This document shows, in pieces, positions 1 to 8,229 of a DNA stretch of 64,000 nt. A program made the translations under genes and the position numbers. The stretch covers positions 2,108,001 through 2,172,000 of the forward strand of contig CBDANJ010000008.1 of NCBI GenBank assembly GCA_965197545.1. Reading direction: 5' to 3'. Each line of letters begins with the position of its first letter. Positions within the stretch are counted from its first letter, which is position 1. The stretch is from CATOSP01 sp965197545. Its GTDB lineage: Bacteria; Chloroflexota; Dehalococcoidia; Lucifugimonadales; UBA3495. The notes under the pieces are model-generated. The model worked only from the letters and a program-made list of their open reading frames with translations, did no database searches and was not told the origin of the DNA.

Positions 1-46
1 GCGCCAGGAGCGCCGAATAGCGCTAGCCGCACTCCCTCTGCCAAGG

Positions 47-1375
47 CTACCTCAAGAACCCTTCATAGTTACGCATCATTAATTGGGCTTCCAACTGCCG
101 CATCGTGTCCAGGCCCACTCCCACCATGATGAGCAGGCTGGTGCTGCTAAGGGAGATGGCTTGGACGTTGGTTATCAGTGACGCAAGGTACGGCACGATG
201 GCTACGAACCCAAGGAACAACGCCCCTCCCATAGTAATGCGCACGATAACCCGGTTCAGGTAGTCTTGGGTAGGGCGTCCCGGGCGTATCCCCAGCACGA
301 ACCCCCCATTCCGTTGTAGGTTCTCCGCCAGGTTCTGCTGATTGAACACCACCAGCGTGTAAAAGAAGGTGAAGATCACTACCAGTACGAACACCATTAC
401 CCAGTAGAGGGGTTCCGTGGGAACCAGCAGGTCTGCGAAGAAGCGGGCGATATCACCGACTACTCCAGAGCTAGTGGCGAAGTAGGTGGCGATTGTGCCC
501 GGCAAAATCACGATGGAAAAAGCGAAAATCAGGGGTATCATTCCAGCCGAGTTGATCCGCAGCGGAAGGTATGTAGCCCCGCTCTGGCGATACATCCGTC
601 CGCCTCGGAAGATGCTCCGCCCGTACTGCACCGGTATCCTCCGGTGGGCCTCGTTGAACATCACGATCAGCGCGATGATTAACAGACCTATGATGGCGAA
701 GAACCCGATACCCAAGACGTTATCCCGGTCAAGGAACCCTTGGCTTATCAGCCCGGGGAACCCGGCCACTATACCCGCGAAGATGATCAGAGATATGCCA
801 TTGCCGATGCCCCGTTCCGTGATCAACTCCCCCAACCACACCAAGAACATAGTCCCCGCCACTATGGAGAGAAGCGCGGCGATGGTCGGCAATAAGGCCA
901 AGCCACTGAAGCCGACAAAGGTAATCACCTGGCTTTGCTGGAGCAGCACGAGCTGGCCGTAACCCTGTGCCATGGCTATCGGGACCGTCAGCCAGTGGGT
1001 TATCCGGTTCATCTTAGCCCGGCCCGCCTCACCCTCACGGGACATCTCCTGCAGGCTGGGTATAACCGGCGTGAGGAGCTGCATCACGATGGATGCGGTG
1101 ATGTACGGGAAAACGCCGAGTGCGACGATGCTCATACGCCGCAATGCGCCGCCGCTAAAGAGGTCCAGGAAGCCCAGCAGGTCGTTATTGCGGAACAGGT
1201 TATCCAACTGTATCTGGTCGATTCCCGGCATAGGGATATGCGCGGCAAACCGGTACAGCGCTAGGATAGCCAGGGTGAAGAGTATCTTTGCCCGAAGGTC
1301 CGGTAGACTAAAGGCGTCGATCGTAGCTTGGAGCAAACGCGGAAAGCGCGCCCCTTGAGTCTCCGCGGTTAACAT
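47..1375 (-). CDS. secY: Preprotein translocase subunit SecY
   Basis: Central channel of the Sec translocon in the cytoplasmic membrane, working with SecE/SecG and SecA or the ribosome. The 442-residue product has the normal family length and about ten hydrophobic segments, with the usual N-terminal region (PMPGID plug area) and the conserved RGIGNGIS loop near the middle. The open frame runs far upstream through L15, but the ATG at 1375 lies 5 bases after the L15 stop and gives the expected N-terminus, so I chose it. It is the last gene of the ribosomal operon in the window; the next gene, usually adk, is cut off by the window edge. Confidence 0.96.
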   Translation of the reverse strand: MLTAETQGARFPRLLQATIDAFSLPDLRAKILFTLAILALYRFAAHIPMPGIDQIQLDNLFRNNDLLGFLDLFSGGALRRMSIVALGVFPYITASIVMQLLTPVIPSLQEMSREGEAGRAKMNRITHWLTVPIAMAQGYGQLVLLQQSQVITFVGFSGLALLPTIAALLSIVAGTMFLVWLGELITERGIGNGISLIIFAGIVAGFPGLISQGFLDRDNVLGIGFFAIIGLLIIALIVMFNEAHRRIPVQYGRSIFRGGRMYRQSGATYLPLRINSAGMIPLIFAFSIVILPGTIATYFATSSGVVGDIARFFADLLVPTEPLYWVMVFVLVVIFTFFYTLVVFNQQNLAENLQRNGGFVLGIRPGRPTQDYLNRVIVRITMGGALFLGFVAIVPYLASLITNVQAISLSSTSLLIMVGVGLDTMRQLEAQLMMRNYEGFLR

Positions 1376-1380
1376 AAGGT

Positions 1381-1824
1381 CTAGAGTTCCTCCACACTTC
1401 CCTTGGCCGCCTCGATCTTCTCTCGCGCAGAACGAGTAAACTTGTGCGCAGCCACCGTGACGGCCTTGGTAATCTCGCCGTCCCCCACAATCTTGACCGG
1501 TTGCTTCAGGTCCCGCAGGCAGCCCCGCTCCACCATTTCCTCGGGAGTTATACGGTCCCCGTCGGAGAACACGTTTAGTGATTCCAATTTTACCAGCGCA
1601 TAGTAAATCTTGAACTTGTTGTTGAATCCCCGCCGCATCGGTAGACCCTTGATCAAGGGCAACTGACCGCCCTCGAACCCGACGCGGAATCTGTGCCCTG
1701 ATCGGGACTTCTGTCCCTTCTGGCCTCGACCCGCCGTGCTTCCCTGACCGGCGGCATCGCCCCGGCCCACCCGTTTCCGGGATTTCCTGGCCCCTCTTGA
1801 TGGGGCCAGTTGGTGTTCCATCAT
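1381..1824 (-). CDS. rplO: 50S ribosomal protein L15
   Basis: Large-subunit protein of 147 residues. The glycine- and basic-rich N-terminus (RKRVGRG, then GQKSRSG) and the GFEGGQ motif are typical of bacterial L15. Two adjacent ATG codons (1824 and 1821) are possible starts. It sits between L30 and secY in the usual spc order and is almost certainly translated with secY, which begins 5 bases after its stop. Confidence 0.97.
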   Translation of the reverse strand: MMEHQLAPSRGARKSRKRVGRGDAAGQGSTAGRGQKGQKSRSGHRFRVGFEGGQLPLIKGLPMRRGFNNKFKIYYALVKLESLNVFSDGDRITPEEMVERGCLRDLKQPVKIVGDGEITKAVTVAAHKFTRSAREKIEAAKGSVEEL

Positions 1825-1944
1825 TGGGAATGACTCCTTGCTCTAAATTTAGGTCATGCCCCATTGTCTGTCCGCCCGCTTCGGCGGGACAACCGGGCAC
1901 GACTGGTCCGCGGGCAGGGGCCGTGCGGCCTCAGTCCAGCGGTT

Positions 1945-2130
1945 CTAGCGGCCCAATTCCTCCACTTCGACCAAGTGGGAGACCTTGTTTACCATACCCC
2001 GTATCGTCGGAGAGTCCGAGTGGACCACCGAATGGTGTAGCCTGCGCAGCCCCAAGGATTTGATGATCCGGCTCTGGTTCTTGGGCCTGCCAATACAGCT
2101 TTTCTTCCAGGTTATCTTCAAGTCTGCCAT
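1945..2130 (-). CDS. rpmD: 50S ribosomal protein L30
   Basis: Small large-subunit protein of 61 residues with the family's IGRPKNQSRIIKSLGL signature and the VRGMVNKV-like end. It begins 5 bases after the S5 stop. The 120-base gap before L15 is longer than most gaps in this operon, and I see no gene in it. Confidence 0.96.
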   Translation of the reverse strand: MADLKITWKKSCIGRPKNQSRIIKSLGLRRLHHSVVHSDSPTIRGMVNKVSHLVEVEELGR

Positions 2131-2135
2131 GGTTA

Positions 2136-2666
2136 TCAGGCGGTGCGCCCGGTCGCGCGGCTCACGCGTCGGGCCACCTCTACCTCCGGATCTCTAAGCT
2201 GACGCAGTGCAACGAGGGTGGCGTACACGATGTTGATCGGATTGCGTGAACCCAGTGACTTTCCGACCACGTCCCGCACCCCGCCCAATTCCAACATCGC
2301 CCGCATCGCGCCTGCGGCGATGATTCCGGTACCTTCGCGGGCCGGTTTAAGGACCACGATGGTAGCGCCCTTCTTGACCGTAATTTGATGCGGGATAGTG
2401 CTGCCCTTGAGTGGGATCGTAACCATGTTTCTCCGGCCGATGGCGTTGCCTTTGCGCACCGCGTCGGGAATCACGAGGGCTTTACCCAGACCCGCTCCAA
2501 CCTGTCCTTCGCCGTCTCCAACCACCACCAGGGCGTTGAAACGAAGCCGTCTACCACCTTTTACCACCTTCGCAATGCGGCGGGTGTACACCACCCTTTC
2601 CTGCATCCCTCCGGTGTCTTCCTCCCTTTGCCTGGCGGGTCTGCCCCGGTCGCGCGCAAATACCAT
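2136..2666 (-). CDS. rpsE: 30S ribosomal protein S5
   Basis: Small-subunit accuracy protein of 176 residues. It has the S5 N-terminal domain (ERVVYTRRIAKVVKGGRR, VGDGEGQVG) and the C-terminal domain (GTGIIAAGAMRA, then KSLGSRNPINIV). The first 20 or so residues are an Arg/Glu-rich extension before the conserved core. ATG start at 2666; lies between L18 and L30. Confidence 0.97.
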   Translation of the reverse strand: MVFARDRGRPARQREEDTGGMQERVVYTRRIAKVVKGGRRLRFNALVVVGDGEGQVGAGLGKALVIPDAVRKGNAIGRRNMVTIPLKGSTIPHQITVKKGATIVVLKPAREGTGIIAAGAMRAMLELGGVRDVVGKSLGSRNPINIVYATLVALRQLRDPEVEVARRVSRATGRTA

Positions 2667-2726
2667 AAAGCGCCTATCCCTTTCTCGTTGGACCCGCGGC
2701 TTGCTGAGCGCCGCGTCCGGTCATCA

Positions 2727-3095
2727 CTAGAATTTCAGCCCGCCTTCGCGGCTGGCTTCGGCCAGGGCTTTGACCCTGCCGTGGTACTTGTAGCCTCCCC
2801 GGTCGAACACCACCTGGTCGATCCCCAAGGCTAACGCCCGGTCCGCGACCCGTTTCCCCACGACGGCTGACACTGACGTCTTGGGACCCGCGGGCTTCTT
2901 ATCGGCACCCAAGTCTTCCATGCTGGAGGCTGAGACCAGAGTCTCTCCCTTGGTGTCGTCGATCACCTGGCAGTATATGTGCCGGGAACTGCGGAACACA
3001 CACAGGCGGGGCCGTTCTCCCGTGCCGGAGACCTTGGTCCGCACCCTGGCGTGCCTGACAATCCTTAACCTTCTTGCGTTCCTGTCCTTAGGCAA
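2727..3095 (-). CDS. rplR: 50S ribosomal protein L18
   Basis: 5S-rRNA-binding protein of 122 residues with the typical RPRLCVFRSSRHIYCQVID core and the VVFDRGGYKYHGRVKALAE end. The start is a TTG at 3095 preceded by an AGGG-type ribosome-binding site about 7 bases away; no ATG fits. Flanked by L6 and S5 in spc order. Confidence 0.96.
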   Translation of the reverse strand: MPKDRNARRLRIVRHARVRTKVSGTGERPRLCVFRSSRHIYCQVIDDTKGETLVSASSMEDLGADKKPAGPKTSVSAVVGKRVADRALALGIDQVVFDRGGYKYHGRVKALAEASREGGLKF

Positions 3096-3138
3096 TGCGT
3101 AGCCCTCTCGATAGATAAACGTCTAAGTTACTGGCGGG

Positions 3139-3729
3139 CTAGGCCTTGCGCGCCGCTGCCTTGCCAGGCTTGTAGTGAAGGACCTCACCCTGGTACCTGA
3201 TGCCCTTCTCTTTGTATGCGTTGGGAGGCCGGACCTTGCGCACCTTGGCCGCCATCTGTCCGACCTTTTGCTTGTCGATTCCCCTGACGTGTACCCGGTT
3301 GTTGCCTTCTACTTCCATGGTAACGCCGTCCGGCGGCTGTAGCTCGACCGTGTGGGAGTAGCCAACGTTTAGTACGATACCTTCATTGGCCTGTTGGACC
3401 CGGTAACCGACGCCCATCAATTCCAATGTCCGGGTATACCCTTCCGTAACGCCTGTCACCGCGTTGGAAATAAGGCTGCGGGTCAGTCCGTGGAGTGCGT
3501 GGTGAAACTTGCGTTCCGACAGGCGCTCCACAATAACCTCGCCATCCTCAACCGCCACCTTGACCTCTGGATGGTAGTTTTGGGTGATGGTTCCCAGGGG
3601 TCCCTTCACCGTGACCTCTCCATACCTGACGTCTACATCCACACCTTGTGGTATGGGTATGGGCTTGCGTCCAATGCGGGACAGTGTTCGTCCCGCCCTT
3701 TCTCCGTTATCCATTCCGTTACCAGACAT
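3139..3729 (-). CDS. rplF: 50S ribosomal protein L6
   Basis: Large-subunit protein of 196 residues with the SRIGRKPIPIP start of the family, the GPLGT turn and the C-terminal GIRYQGEVLHYKPGKAA. The core is preceded by about 15 extra residues (MSGNGMDNGERAGRT). The ATG at 3729 overlaps the end of S8 by 11 bases, which supports the longer form; an internal ATG five codons later is the only alternative. Confidence 0.95.
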   Translation of the reverse strand: MSGNGMDNGERAGRTLSRIGRKPIPIPQGVDVDVRYGEVTVKGPLGTITQNYHPEVKVAVEDGEVIVERLSERKFHHALHGLTRSLISNAVTGVTEGYTRTLELMGVGYRVQQANEGIVLNVGYSHTVELQPPDGVTMEVEGNNRVHVRGIDKQKVGQMAAKVRKVRPPNAYKEKGIRYQGEVLHYKPGKAAARKA

Positions 3730-4117
3730 AACAGAGCAACTCCCCTCCGATACCTCGACGCCAGGCCTGACGGCCCGCCATTACGCCTTCGGGCGTCGAC
3801 AGAATGGCGACGCCCAGACCCCCGTAGACCCTGGGTATCTCACCCTTGCCCACGTAAACCCGGAGGCCGGGTTTGCTTACCCGTTTGAGGCCCATGATGG
3901 TTGGCTCGCGGCGTTCGCGGTAAGACAGATGTATTCGCAGTGTTGGGCGGGCCTGCCCCCTGGGGTGGTCGAAGTCCCGGATGAACCCCTCTTCCTTGAG
4001 TATCCTGGCGATGGCCAGCTTCATCTTGGAATGGGGCATCATCACGGACTCGTGACGCACCTGGATGGCGTTTCTAATCCTGGTAAGCATATCCGCCACT
4101 GGATCGGTAACCGGCAC
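3719..4117 (-). CDS. rpsH: 30S ribosomal protein S8
   Basis: Small-subunit 16S-binding protein of 132 residues. Shows the conserved DPVADMLTRIRNA start and the C-terminal GLGVAILSTPEGVMAGRQA signature. Overlaps L6 by 11 bases, indicating translational coupling. Confidence 0.97.
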   Translation of the reverse strand: MPVTDPVADMLTRIRNAIQVRHESVMMPHSKMKLAIARILKEEGFIRDFDHPRGQARPTLRIHLSYRERREPTIMGLKRVSKPGLRVYVGKGEIPRVYGGLGVAILSTPEGVMAGRQAWRRGIGGELLCYVW

Positions 4118-4139
4118 TGTATTCTCCCTTCTGGTCCTT

Positions 4140-4325
4140 CTACAAGCTCGCCTTGCGAACTCCGGGCAACTCGCCGTTCAGGGCCAACTCCCGGAAGCAA
4201 ATCCGGCAAATCCCGAAGTAGCGAATGTAGGCCCGGGGCCGGCTGCAGCGGTTGCACCGGCTATGCCAGCGGCCTGGAAACTTGGGGTCTCTGAGCCATT
4301 TCTGTACTTTGGAGGTCTTGGCCAA
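4140..4325 (-). CDS. rpsN: 30S ribosomal protein S14, zinc-binding type Z
   Basis: Short (61 residues) S14 of the zinc-binding class. The four zinc ligands are visible as CNRC and CRIC, about 13 residues apart, within RCNRCSRPRAYIRYFGICRI. The long cysteine-less C-minus type is not seen in the window. Located between L5 and S8, as usual. Confidence 0.96.
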   Translation of the reverse strand: MAKTSKVQKWLRDPKFPGRWHSRCNRCSRPRAYIRYFGICRICFRELALNGELPGVRKASL

Positions 4326-4354
4326 AACGTCTCCTCTGGTCTGCTGCCGCGGGG

Positions 4355-5104
4355 CTAAGCCTCGCGCACGAATGGCATTCCGTAAAGCTCCAGCAGCCGC
4401 ACCGCGAGGCGGTCGTCGGGAGCTGTGGTCGCTATGGTTATTTGCATTCCCCGGAGCCTGTCTATCTGGTTATAGTCGATCTCCGGGAAGATGATCTGTT
4501 CCCGGATCCCAATGGAGAAATTCCCCCGGCCATCGAATCCGCGGCGGGGTATACCCCGGAAGTCCCTGATACGCGGAAGCGACATGTTGATCAACCGGTC
4601 AAGGAAATGGTACATGCGGGCTCCCCGCAGGGTCACGCACGTGCCGATGGGGTTGCCTTCGCGTACCTTGAAACCTGCGATGGACTTTCGGGCCCGGGTA
4701 ATGATCGGCTTCTGGCCGGTGATGGTCGCCAGGTCCCGGGTGGCGGACTCCATCGCCCGGCCATTGGTCAGCGCTTCTCCCAAGCCGATGTTGACCGAAA
4801 TCTTCTGGATCCGCGGCACCTGCATCGGGTTGGTCAAGCCAAACTCTCGCATGATGGTGGGAACGATCTCATTCCGGTACATATCGAGAAGTCTGGGAGG
4901 GGGAGGCGATTCGTCCCCGGCGGCCTCTTCTTCGGCTACGGCTGTCCCGCCGCCGCGTTCACCTCTGGCGGCCCGGTCCCTGCGGCCTGAAGCCCGTCGC
5001 GGAGCGGTGGTAGATGACTCCTCGGAAGTCCCGTTAGCGGACTGCGCCGCCCCTTCCGGGGTTACCTCTTCGGGGCTGCCCTGTTCCTGTTCATCATCGG
5101 GCAT
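4355..5104 (-). CDS. rplE: 50S ribosomal protein L5 with a long acidic N-terminal extension
   Basis: 5S-rRNA-binding protein. The normal L5 core begins near residue 72 (LLDMYRNEIVPTIMREFG) and continues with KISVNIGLGEA, the GNFSIGI motif and a normal C-terminus. In front is a low-complexity stretch of about 70 residues: Asp/Glu/Ser/Thr-rich, then Arg-rich, then acidic, ending in PPPP. The ATG at 5104 overlaps the L24 stop by 11 bases. Starting at the internal Met75 would leave a gap of more than 200 bases in a packed operon, so I favour the extended protein. Most L5 proteins have about 180 residues; this one has 249. Confidence 0.93.
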   Translation of the reverse strand: MPDDEQEQGSPEEVTPEGAAQSANGTSEESSTTAPRRASGRRDRAARGERGGGTAVAEEEAAGDESPPPPRLLDMYRNEIVPTIMREFGLTNPMQVPRIQKISVNIGLGEALTNGRAMESATRDLATITGQKPIITRARKSIAGFKVREGNPIGTCVTLRGARMYHFLDRLINMSLPRIRDFRGIPRRGFDGRGNFSIGIREQIIFPEIDYNQIDRLRGMQITIATTAPDDRLAVRLLELYGMPFVREA

Positions 5105-5414
5105 CGTCGATCACTTCCTCGCATTTGGGGCAACCGCGCACTCTAGATCCGGTCTCCAGAGTAACCATTCTGGGCCGGACCGGGCGGTTGCATTTGTTGC
5201 AAATGAGCACCACATTGGAGATGTGAATGGGAGCTTCCGATTGGATGCGTCCCGACTGCCTAACGCCGGGCCTCGGCCTGACGTGCCGGGTGACGAGATT
5301 CACGCCTTCGACCACCACCCTATCGGCCTTGATCAATTGCCGTTCAACGCGGCCAGTCTTGCCCTTCTCTTTGCCCGCAATGACCAGCACGGTGTCGCCG
5401 CTCCGGATGCGCAT
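5094..5414 (-). CDS. rplX: 50S ribosomal protein L24
   Basis: Assembly-initiator protein of 106 residues with the KOW motif (GDTVLVIAGKEKGKTG) at the N-terminus. The C-terminal part keeps two CxxC pairs (CNKC and CPKC), suggesting a zinc-binding version. The start codon shares one base with the L14 stop (TAATG). Confidence 0.96.
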   Translation of the reverse strand: MRIRSGDTVLVIAGKEKGKTGRVERQLIKADRVVVEGVNLVTRHVRPRPGVRQSGRIQSEAPIHISNVVLICNKCNRPVRPRMVTLETGSRVRGCPKCEEVIDDAR

Positions 5415-5782
5415 TATACCACCTCCGAAGCCAGGGATATGATGCGCATGAAACCCCGGTCCCGCAGTTCTCTGGCCACTGGTCCGAATATGCGCGTTCC
5501 CCTGGGAAGCTGATTGTCCAAAATCAGCACCGCGGCATTGTCATCGAAGCTGATGAACGTGCCGTCTGGCCGCCCGTACCCGTGGGCTTGGCGGATAATC
5601 ACCGCTTTTACCACGTCCCCTTTTCGCACTGGGGAGTTGGGCGCGGCTTCCCGCACGTTACACACCACTACATCGCCGAGGCTGGCGAACTTGCGCCGGC
5701 CGCTGCCGGGGACATTAATCAGGCGGATTACCTTGGCCCCGCTATTGTCTGCTACCGTTAACCGGGTATAAGTCTGGATCAT
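5414..5782 (-). CDS. rplN: 50S ribosomal protein L14
   Basis: Highly conserved 122-residue protein. MIQTYTRLTVADNSGAK at the start and RGTRIFGPVARELR near the end identify it. Coupled to L24 by a one-base stop/start overlap. Confidence 0.98.
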   Translation of the reverse strand: MIQTYTRLTVADNSGAKVIRLINVPGSGRRKFASLGDVVVCNVREAAPNSPVRKGDVVKAVIIRQAHGYGRPDGTFISFDDNAAVLILDNQLPRGTRIFGPVARELRDRGFMRIISLASEVV

Positions 5783-5793
5783 ACCTAGAATTC

Positions 5794-6174
5794 CTACTCG
5801 TCTTCCTCTGACTCATAGTCCTGGGCGCCCTCTTCCAGAAGGTCCAAGACCTCTTCTTCAACTTCTTCCTCGTCTATGTCCTCGGCGTCGGCCTCAAGCT
5901 CGATGGGCCGCACTTCGGCGACCTCCCGCCTTTCCAATATCTCCAGCAGCCGCCAGTGTTTGCTCTTGGAGATAGGTCTCGTCTCCTGGATGCGGACCAC
6001 GTCTCCCAACTGACACTGACTGAGGGGGTCATGGACCATATAACGCGCCACCCGGCGCACCTGCTTGCGGTACAGCCGGTCACGTTGTTTCCAGACCATC
6101 TCGACCACTGCCGTCTTGTCCATCCGGGTCCGCACAACCGAGCCGACCCGGACCTTTCGCTTCTCTTTGGCCAA
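5794..6174 (-). CDS. rpsQ: 30S ribosomal protein S17 with acidic C-terminal tail
   Basis: Residues 1-85 are a normal S17 (VGSVVRTRMDKTAVV, HDPLSQCQLGDVVRI, then ETRPISKSKHW). About 40 further residues follow that are overwhelmingly Glu/Asp (for example DIDEEEVEEEVLDLLEEG). Usual S17 proteins have 80-90 residues; this one has 126. The tail is open and in frame up to the stop, so it appears real. Confidence 0.95.
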   Translation of the reverse strand: MAKEKRKVRVGSVVRTRMDKTAVVEMVWKQRDRLYRKQVRRVARYMVHDPLSQCQLGDVVRIQETRPISKSKHWRLLEILERREVAEVRPIELEADAEDIDEEEVEEEVLDLLEEGAQDYESEEDE

Positions 6175-6176
6175 TA

Positions 6177-6374
6177 TTAACCCTCCACCAATTCCCGTTC
6201 CCGGATCACCGTGAGCAGTCTGGCGATAGATCTGCGCACGGCCTTGGGCTGGTTGGAATCGGGCAACTGATTGGTGGCGGCGCGGAAGCGCAGGTTCATC
6301 AGCTCCCGTTGCGTTTTGACCAACTCTTCGCGGAGCTGTTCGTCGGTCAAACTGCGGATTTCTTGAATCATCAT
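6177..6374 (-). CDS. rpmC: 50S ribosomal protein L29
   Basis: 65-residue helical protein near the peptide exit tunnel. EIRSLTDEQLREELVKTQ, then ELMNLRFRAATNQL and the IARLLTVIRERE end are diagnostic. Two successive ATG codons at the start. Two bases separate its stop from the S17 start. Confidence 0.96.
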   Translation of the reverse strand: MMIQEIRSLTDEQLREELVKTQRELMNLRFRAATNQLPDSNQPKAVRRSIARLLTVIRERELVEG

Positions 6375-6386
6375 CGCATTACGTCT

Positions 6387-6824
6387 CTATGCGGCCTGAC
6401 TGCCAGCTCCGGCCCCGTGGTCCCTGCTGACGATCTTGGTGGGGATGGGCAACTTGTGGGATGCCAGCCGCAAGGCCTCCCTTGCCTCTTCGGGAGCGAC
6501 CCCGGCAACTTCAAACATGACCTTTCCGGGCTTGACCACGGCCACCCAGTGGTCGACAGCCGCCTTGCCGCCGCCCATTCGGGTCTCCGCCGGCTTCTTG
6601 CTGACCGACTTATCCGGAAACACCCGGACCCAGACCTGGCCGCCCCGGCGCAGGTGACGGGTCACGGCGACCCGCGCCGCTTCGATCTGCCTGGCGGTAA
6701 TCCACTCGGCGGCCATGGCCTTCAGGCCAAATTCGCCGAAATCCACCTGGTTGCCACTGGTGGCCGGGCCTTTGCGGCGCCCACGGAAGATCTTGCGATA
6801 TTTCGTTCGCTTGGGCTGTAACAT
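6387..6824 (-). CDS. rplP: 50S ribosomal protein L16
   Basis: 145-residue protein of the A-site region. MLQPKRTKYRKIFRGRRKG and WVRVFPDKSVSKKPAETRMG are signature stretches, with the GGGKAAVDHWVAVVKPG loop intact. Lies between S3 and L29. Confidence 0.97.
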   Translation of the reverse strand: MLQPKRTKYRKIFRGRRKGPATSGNQVDFGEFGLKAMAAEWITARQIEAARVAVTRHLRRGGQVWVRVFPDKSVSKKPAETRMGGGKAAVDHWVAVVKPGKVMFEVAGVAPEEAREALRLASHKLPIPTKIVSRDHGAGAGSQAA

Positions 6825-6847
6825 GCCGTTCTCCCAGGAAACTCCCC

Positions 6848-7588
6848 TTAAATGTCCGCTTGGTCCAAGAACTCCAACTCCGGGTCCTCACCGTCGGCCT
6901 GGACGGTGACCTCGATGTCTTCCAATTCTTCGACTTCCTCTGGCGGAGGCGGAAGGATGTCGCCGTGGTATACCCACGCCTTGACGCCAACCCGGCCCAT
7001 GACGGTGTGGGCTTCAGCCAGCGCGTAATCGATGTCCGCTCGAAGAGTATGGAGCGGCACCTGGCCCATCATCAACTTCTCGACCCGTGCGATCTCCGAG
7101 CCGGAAATCCGGCCCTTGACCATCAACTTGATGCCTTGGGCCCCGCCTTGCATGGCCCTTTGCGCCGCCTGACGCATGGCCCGGCGGTAGGCAACCCGGC
7201 GCTCTAGCTGGTCGGCGATATTTCGCGCCACCAGGTAGGCGTTGATCTCTGGCTGGTTGATCTCGATGATGTTCAGTTGGACCCGCCGCTTGGTGATCGC
7301 CTCCAGCTTGGTCCGCAGGTTCTTCACCCGCTCTCCGTCCCGTCCGATGAGAATTCCCGGGCGGGCGGAGTGGATGTTGATCACCCCGTCCTGAGCCCCG
7401 CGGTCAATCTCCACCCGGGCGATCCCGGCGTCGGCAAACGCGCGGTATTCGTTCTGGATACTCTTCCGGAGTTGCAGGTCCTCCAGGACCAGGGTGCGGT
7501 AGCTGGCTGCGCTGGGCGCAAACCAATGGGCTTTCCAGTCCTTGATAATGCCTAGCCGGAACCCGTAAGGGTGGGTCTTATGGCCCAT
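6848..7588 (-). CDS. rpsC: 30S ribosomal protein S3
   Basis: mRNA-entry-channel protein of 246 residues. It has the N-terminal MGHKTHPYGFRLGI, the KH domain with GRDGERVKNLR, and the C-terminal GVKAWVYHGDILP. The last 35 or so residues are strongly acidic (EEVEELEDIEVTVQADGEDP and beyond), echoing the acidic tails on S17 and L5. Confidence 0.97.
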   Translation of the reverse strand: MGHKTHPYGFRLGIIKDWKAHWFAPSAASYRTLVLEDLQLRKSIQNEYRAFADAGIARVEIDRGAQDGVINIHSARPGILIGRDGERVKNLRTKLEAITKRRVQLNIIEINQPEINAYLVARNIADQLERRVAYRRAMRQAAQRAMQGGAQGIKLMVKGRISGSEIARVEKLMMGQVPLHTLRADIDYALAEAHTVMGRVGVKAWVYHGDILPPPPEEVEELEDIEVTVQADGEDPELEFLDQADI

Positions 7589-7591
7589 GAG

Positions 7592-7939
7592 CTAGAACTC
7601 CTCTTGCATGTCGTCTACCACCACCGTAAGGTGGCTGGCCTGCTTGATGATGCGTCCGATACGGCCTCTGGCCCTCGGCCGGAACCGCTTTTGGGGCTTT
7701 GCCTGGTCGGCTGTAATCCGGACGATCCGTAGATCGTCACGGGACATGAACATGTTGTTTTCCGCGTTGGACGCCGCCGATTCCACCACTTTCGCTACCG
7801 TTTTGGCCCAAGGGGAAGGCAGCAGGCTAAGGGTGTTGAGGGCGTCTTGGACCGAGTTCCCCCGCACCAAGTCCAGAATCGGCTTGAGCCGTTTTTGCGA
7901 CGCTCCTATCTGTTTGGCCATTGCTCTTACTGGTGGCAC
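7592..7939 (-). CDS. rplV: 50S ribosomal protein L22
   Basis: 115-residue exit-tunnel protein (GASQKRLKPILDLVRG at the start; RPRARGRIGRI near the end). The start is a GTG at 7939 with a GAGG ribosome-binding site 7 bases upstream. An ATG six codons later (7921) is the alternative. Confidence 0.95.
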   Translation of the reverse strand: MPPVRAMAKQIGASQKRLKPILDLVRGNSVQDALNTLSLLPSPWAKTVAKVVESAASNAENNMFMSRDDLRIVRITADQAKPQKRFRPRARGRIGRIIKQASHLTVVVDDMQEEF

Positions 7940-7943
7940 CTGT

Positions 7944-8228
7944 TTACCTCATTCGGCTGGAGCGTTCGGACCGGCTGACGTGGCCTCGGTACGTGCGCGT
8001 TGGAGAAAACTCTCCGAGACGGTGTCCAACCATGTTCTCCGTCACAAAGACCGGCACGTGGCGCCGTCCGTCGTGAACGCCGATGGTCAGGCCGACCATG
8101 TCGGGCATAATCATCGAAGCCCGCGACCAAGTGCGGATAACCGTCCTGGCGCCGGAGCGCTGTAGGGCTTCCACCTTCTTCATTAACTTAGGATGAACAT
8201 AGGGACCCTTCTTGATCGAGCGCGACAT
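7944..8228 (-). CDS. rpsS: 30S ribosomal protein S19
   Basis: 94-residue protein of the 30S head. MSRSIKKGPYVHPKLMKKV at the start and GHRLGEFSPTRTYRGH near the end fix the identity and the ATG at 8228. The longer open frame upstream is the out-of-frame end of L2. Confidence 0.97.
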   Translation of the reverse strand: MSRSIKKGPYVHPKLMKKVEALQRSGARTVIRTWSRASMIMPDMVGLTIGVHDGRRHVPVFVTENMVGHRLGEFSPTRTYRGHVSRSERSSRMR

Positions 8229-8229
8229 T

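Noticed and set aside
47..1900. A 617-codon open frame covering secY and more.
   Set aside because: The upstream half runs antisense-like through L15 in another frame; the real SecY starts at 1375.
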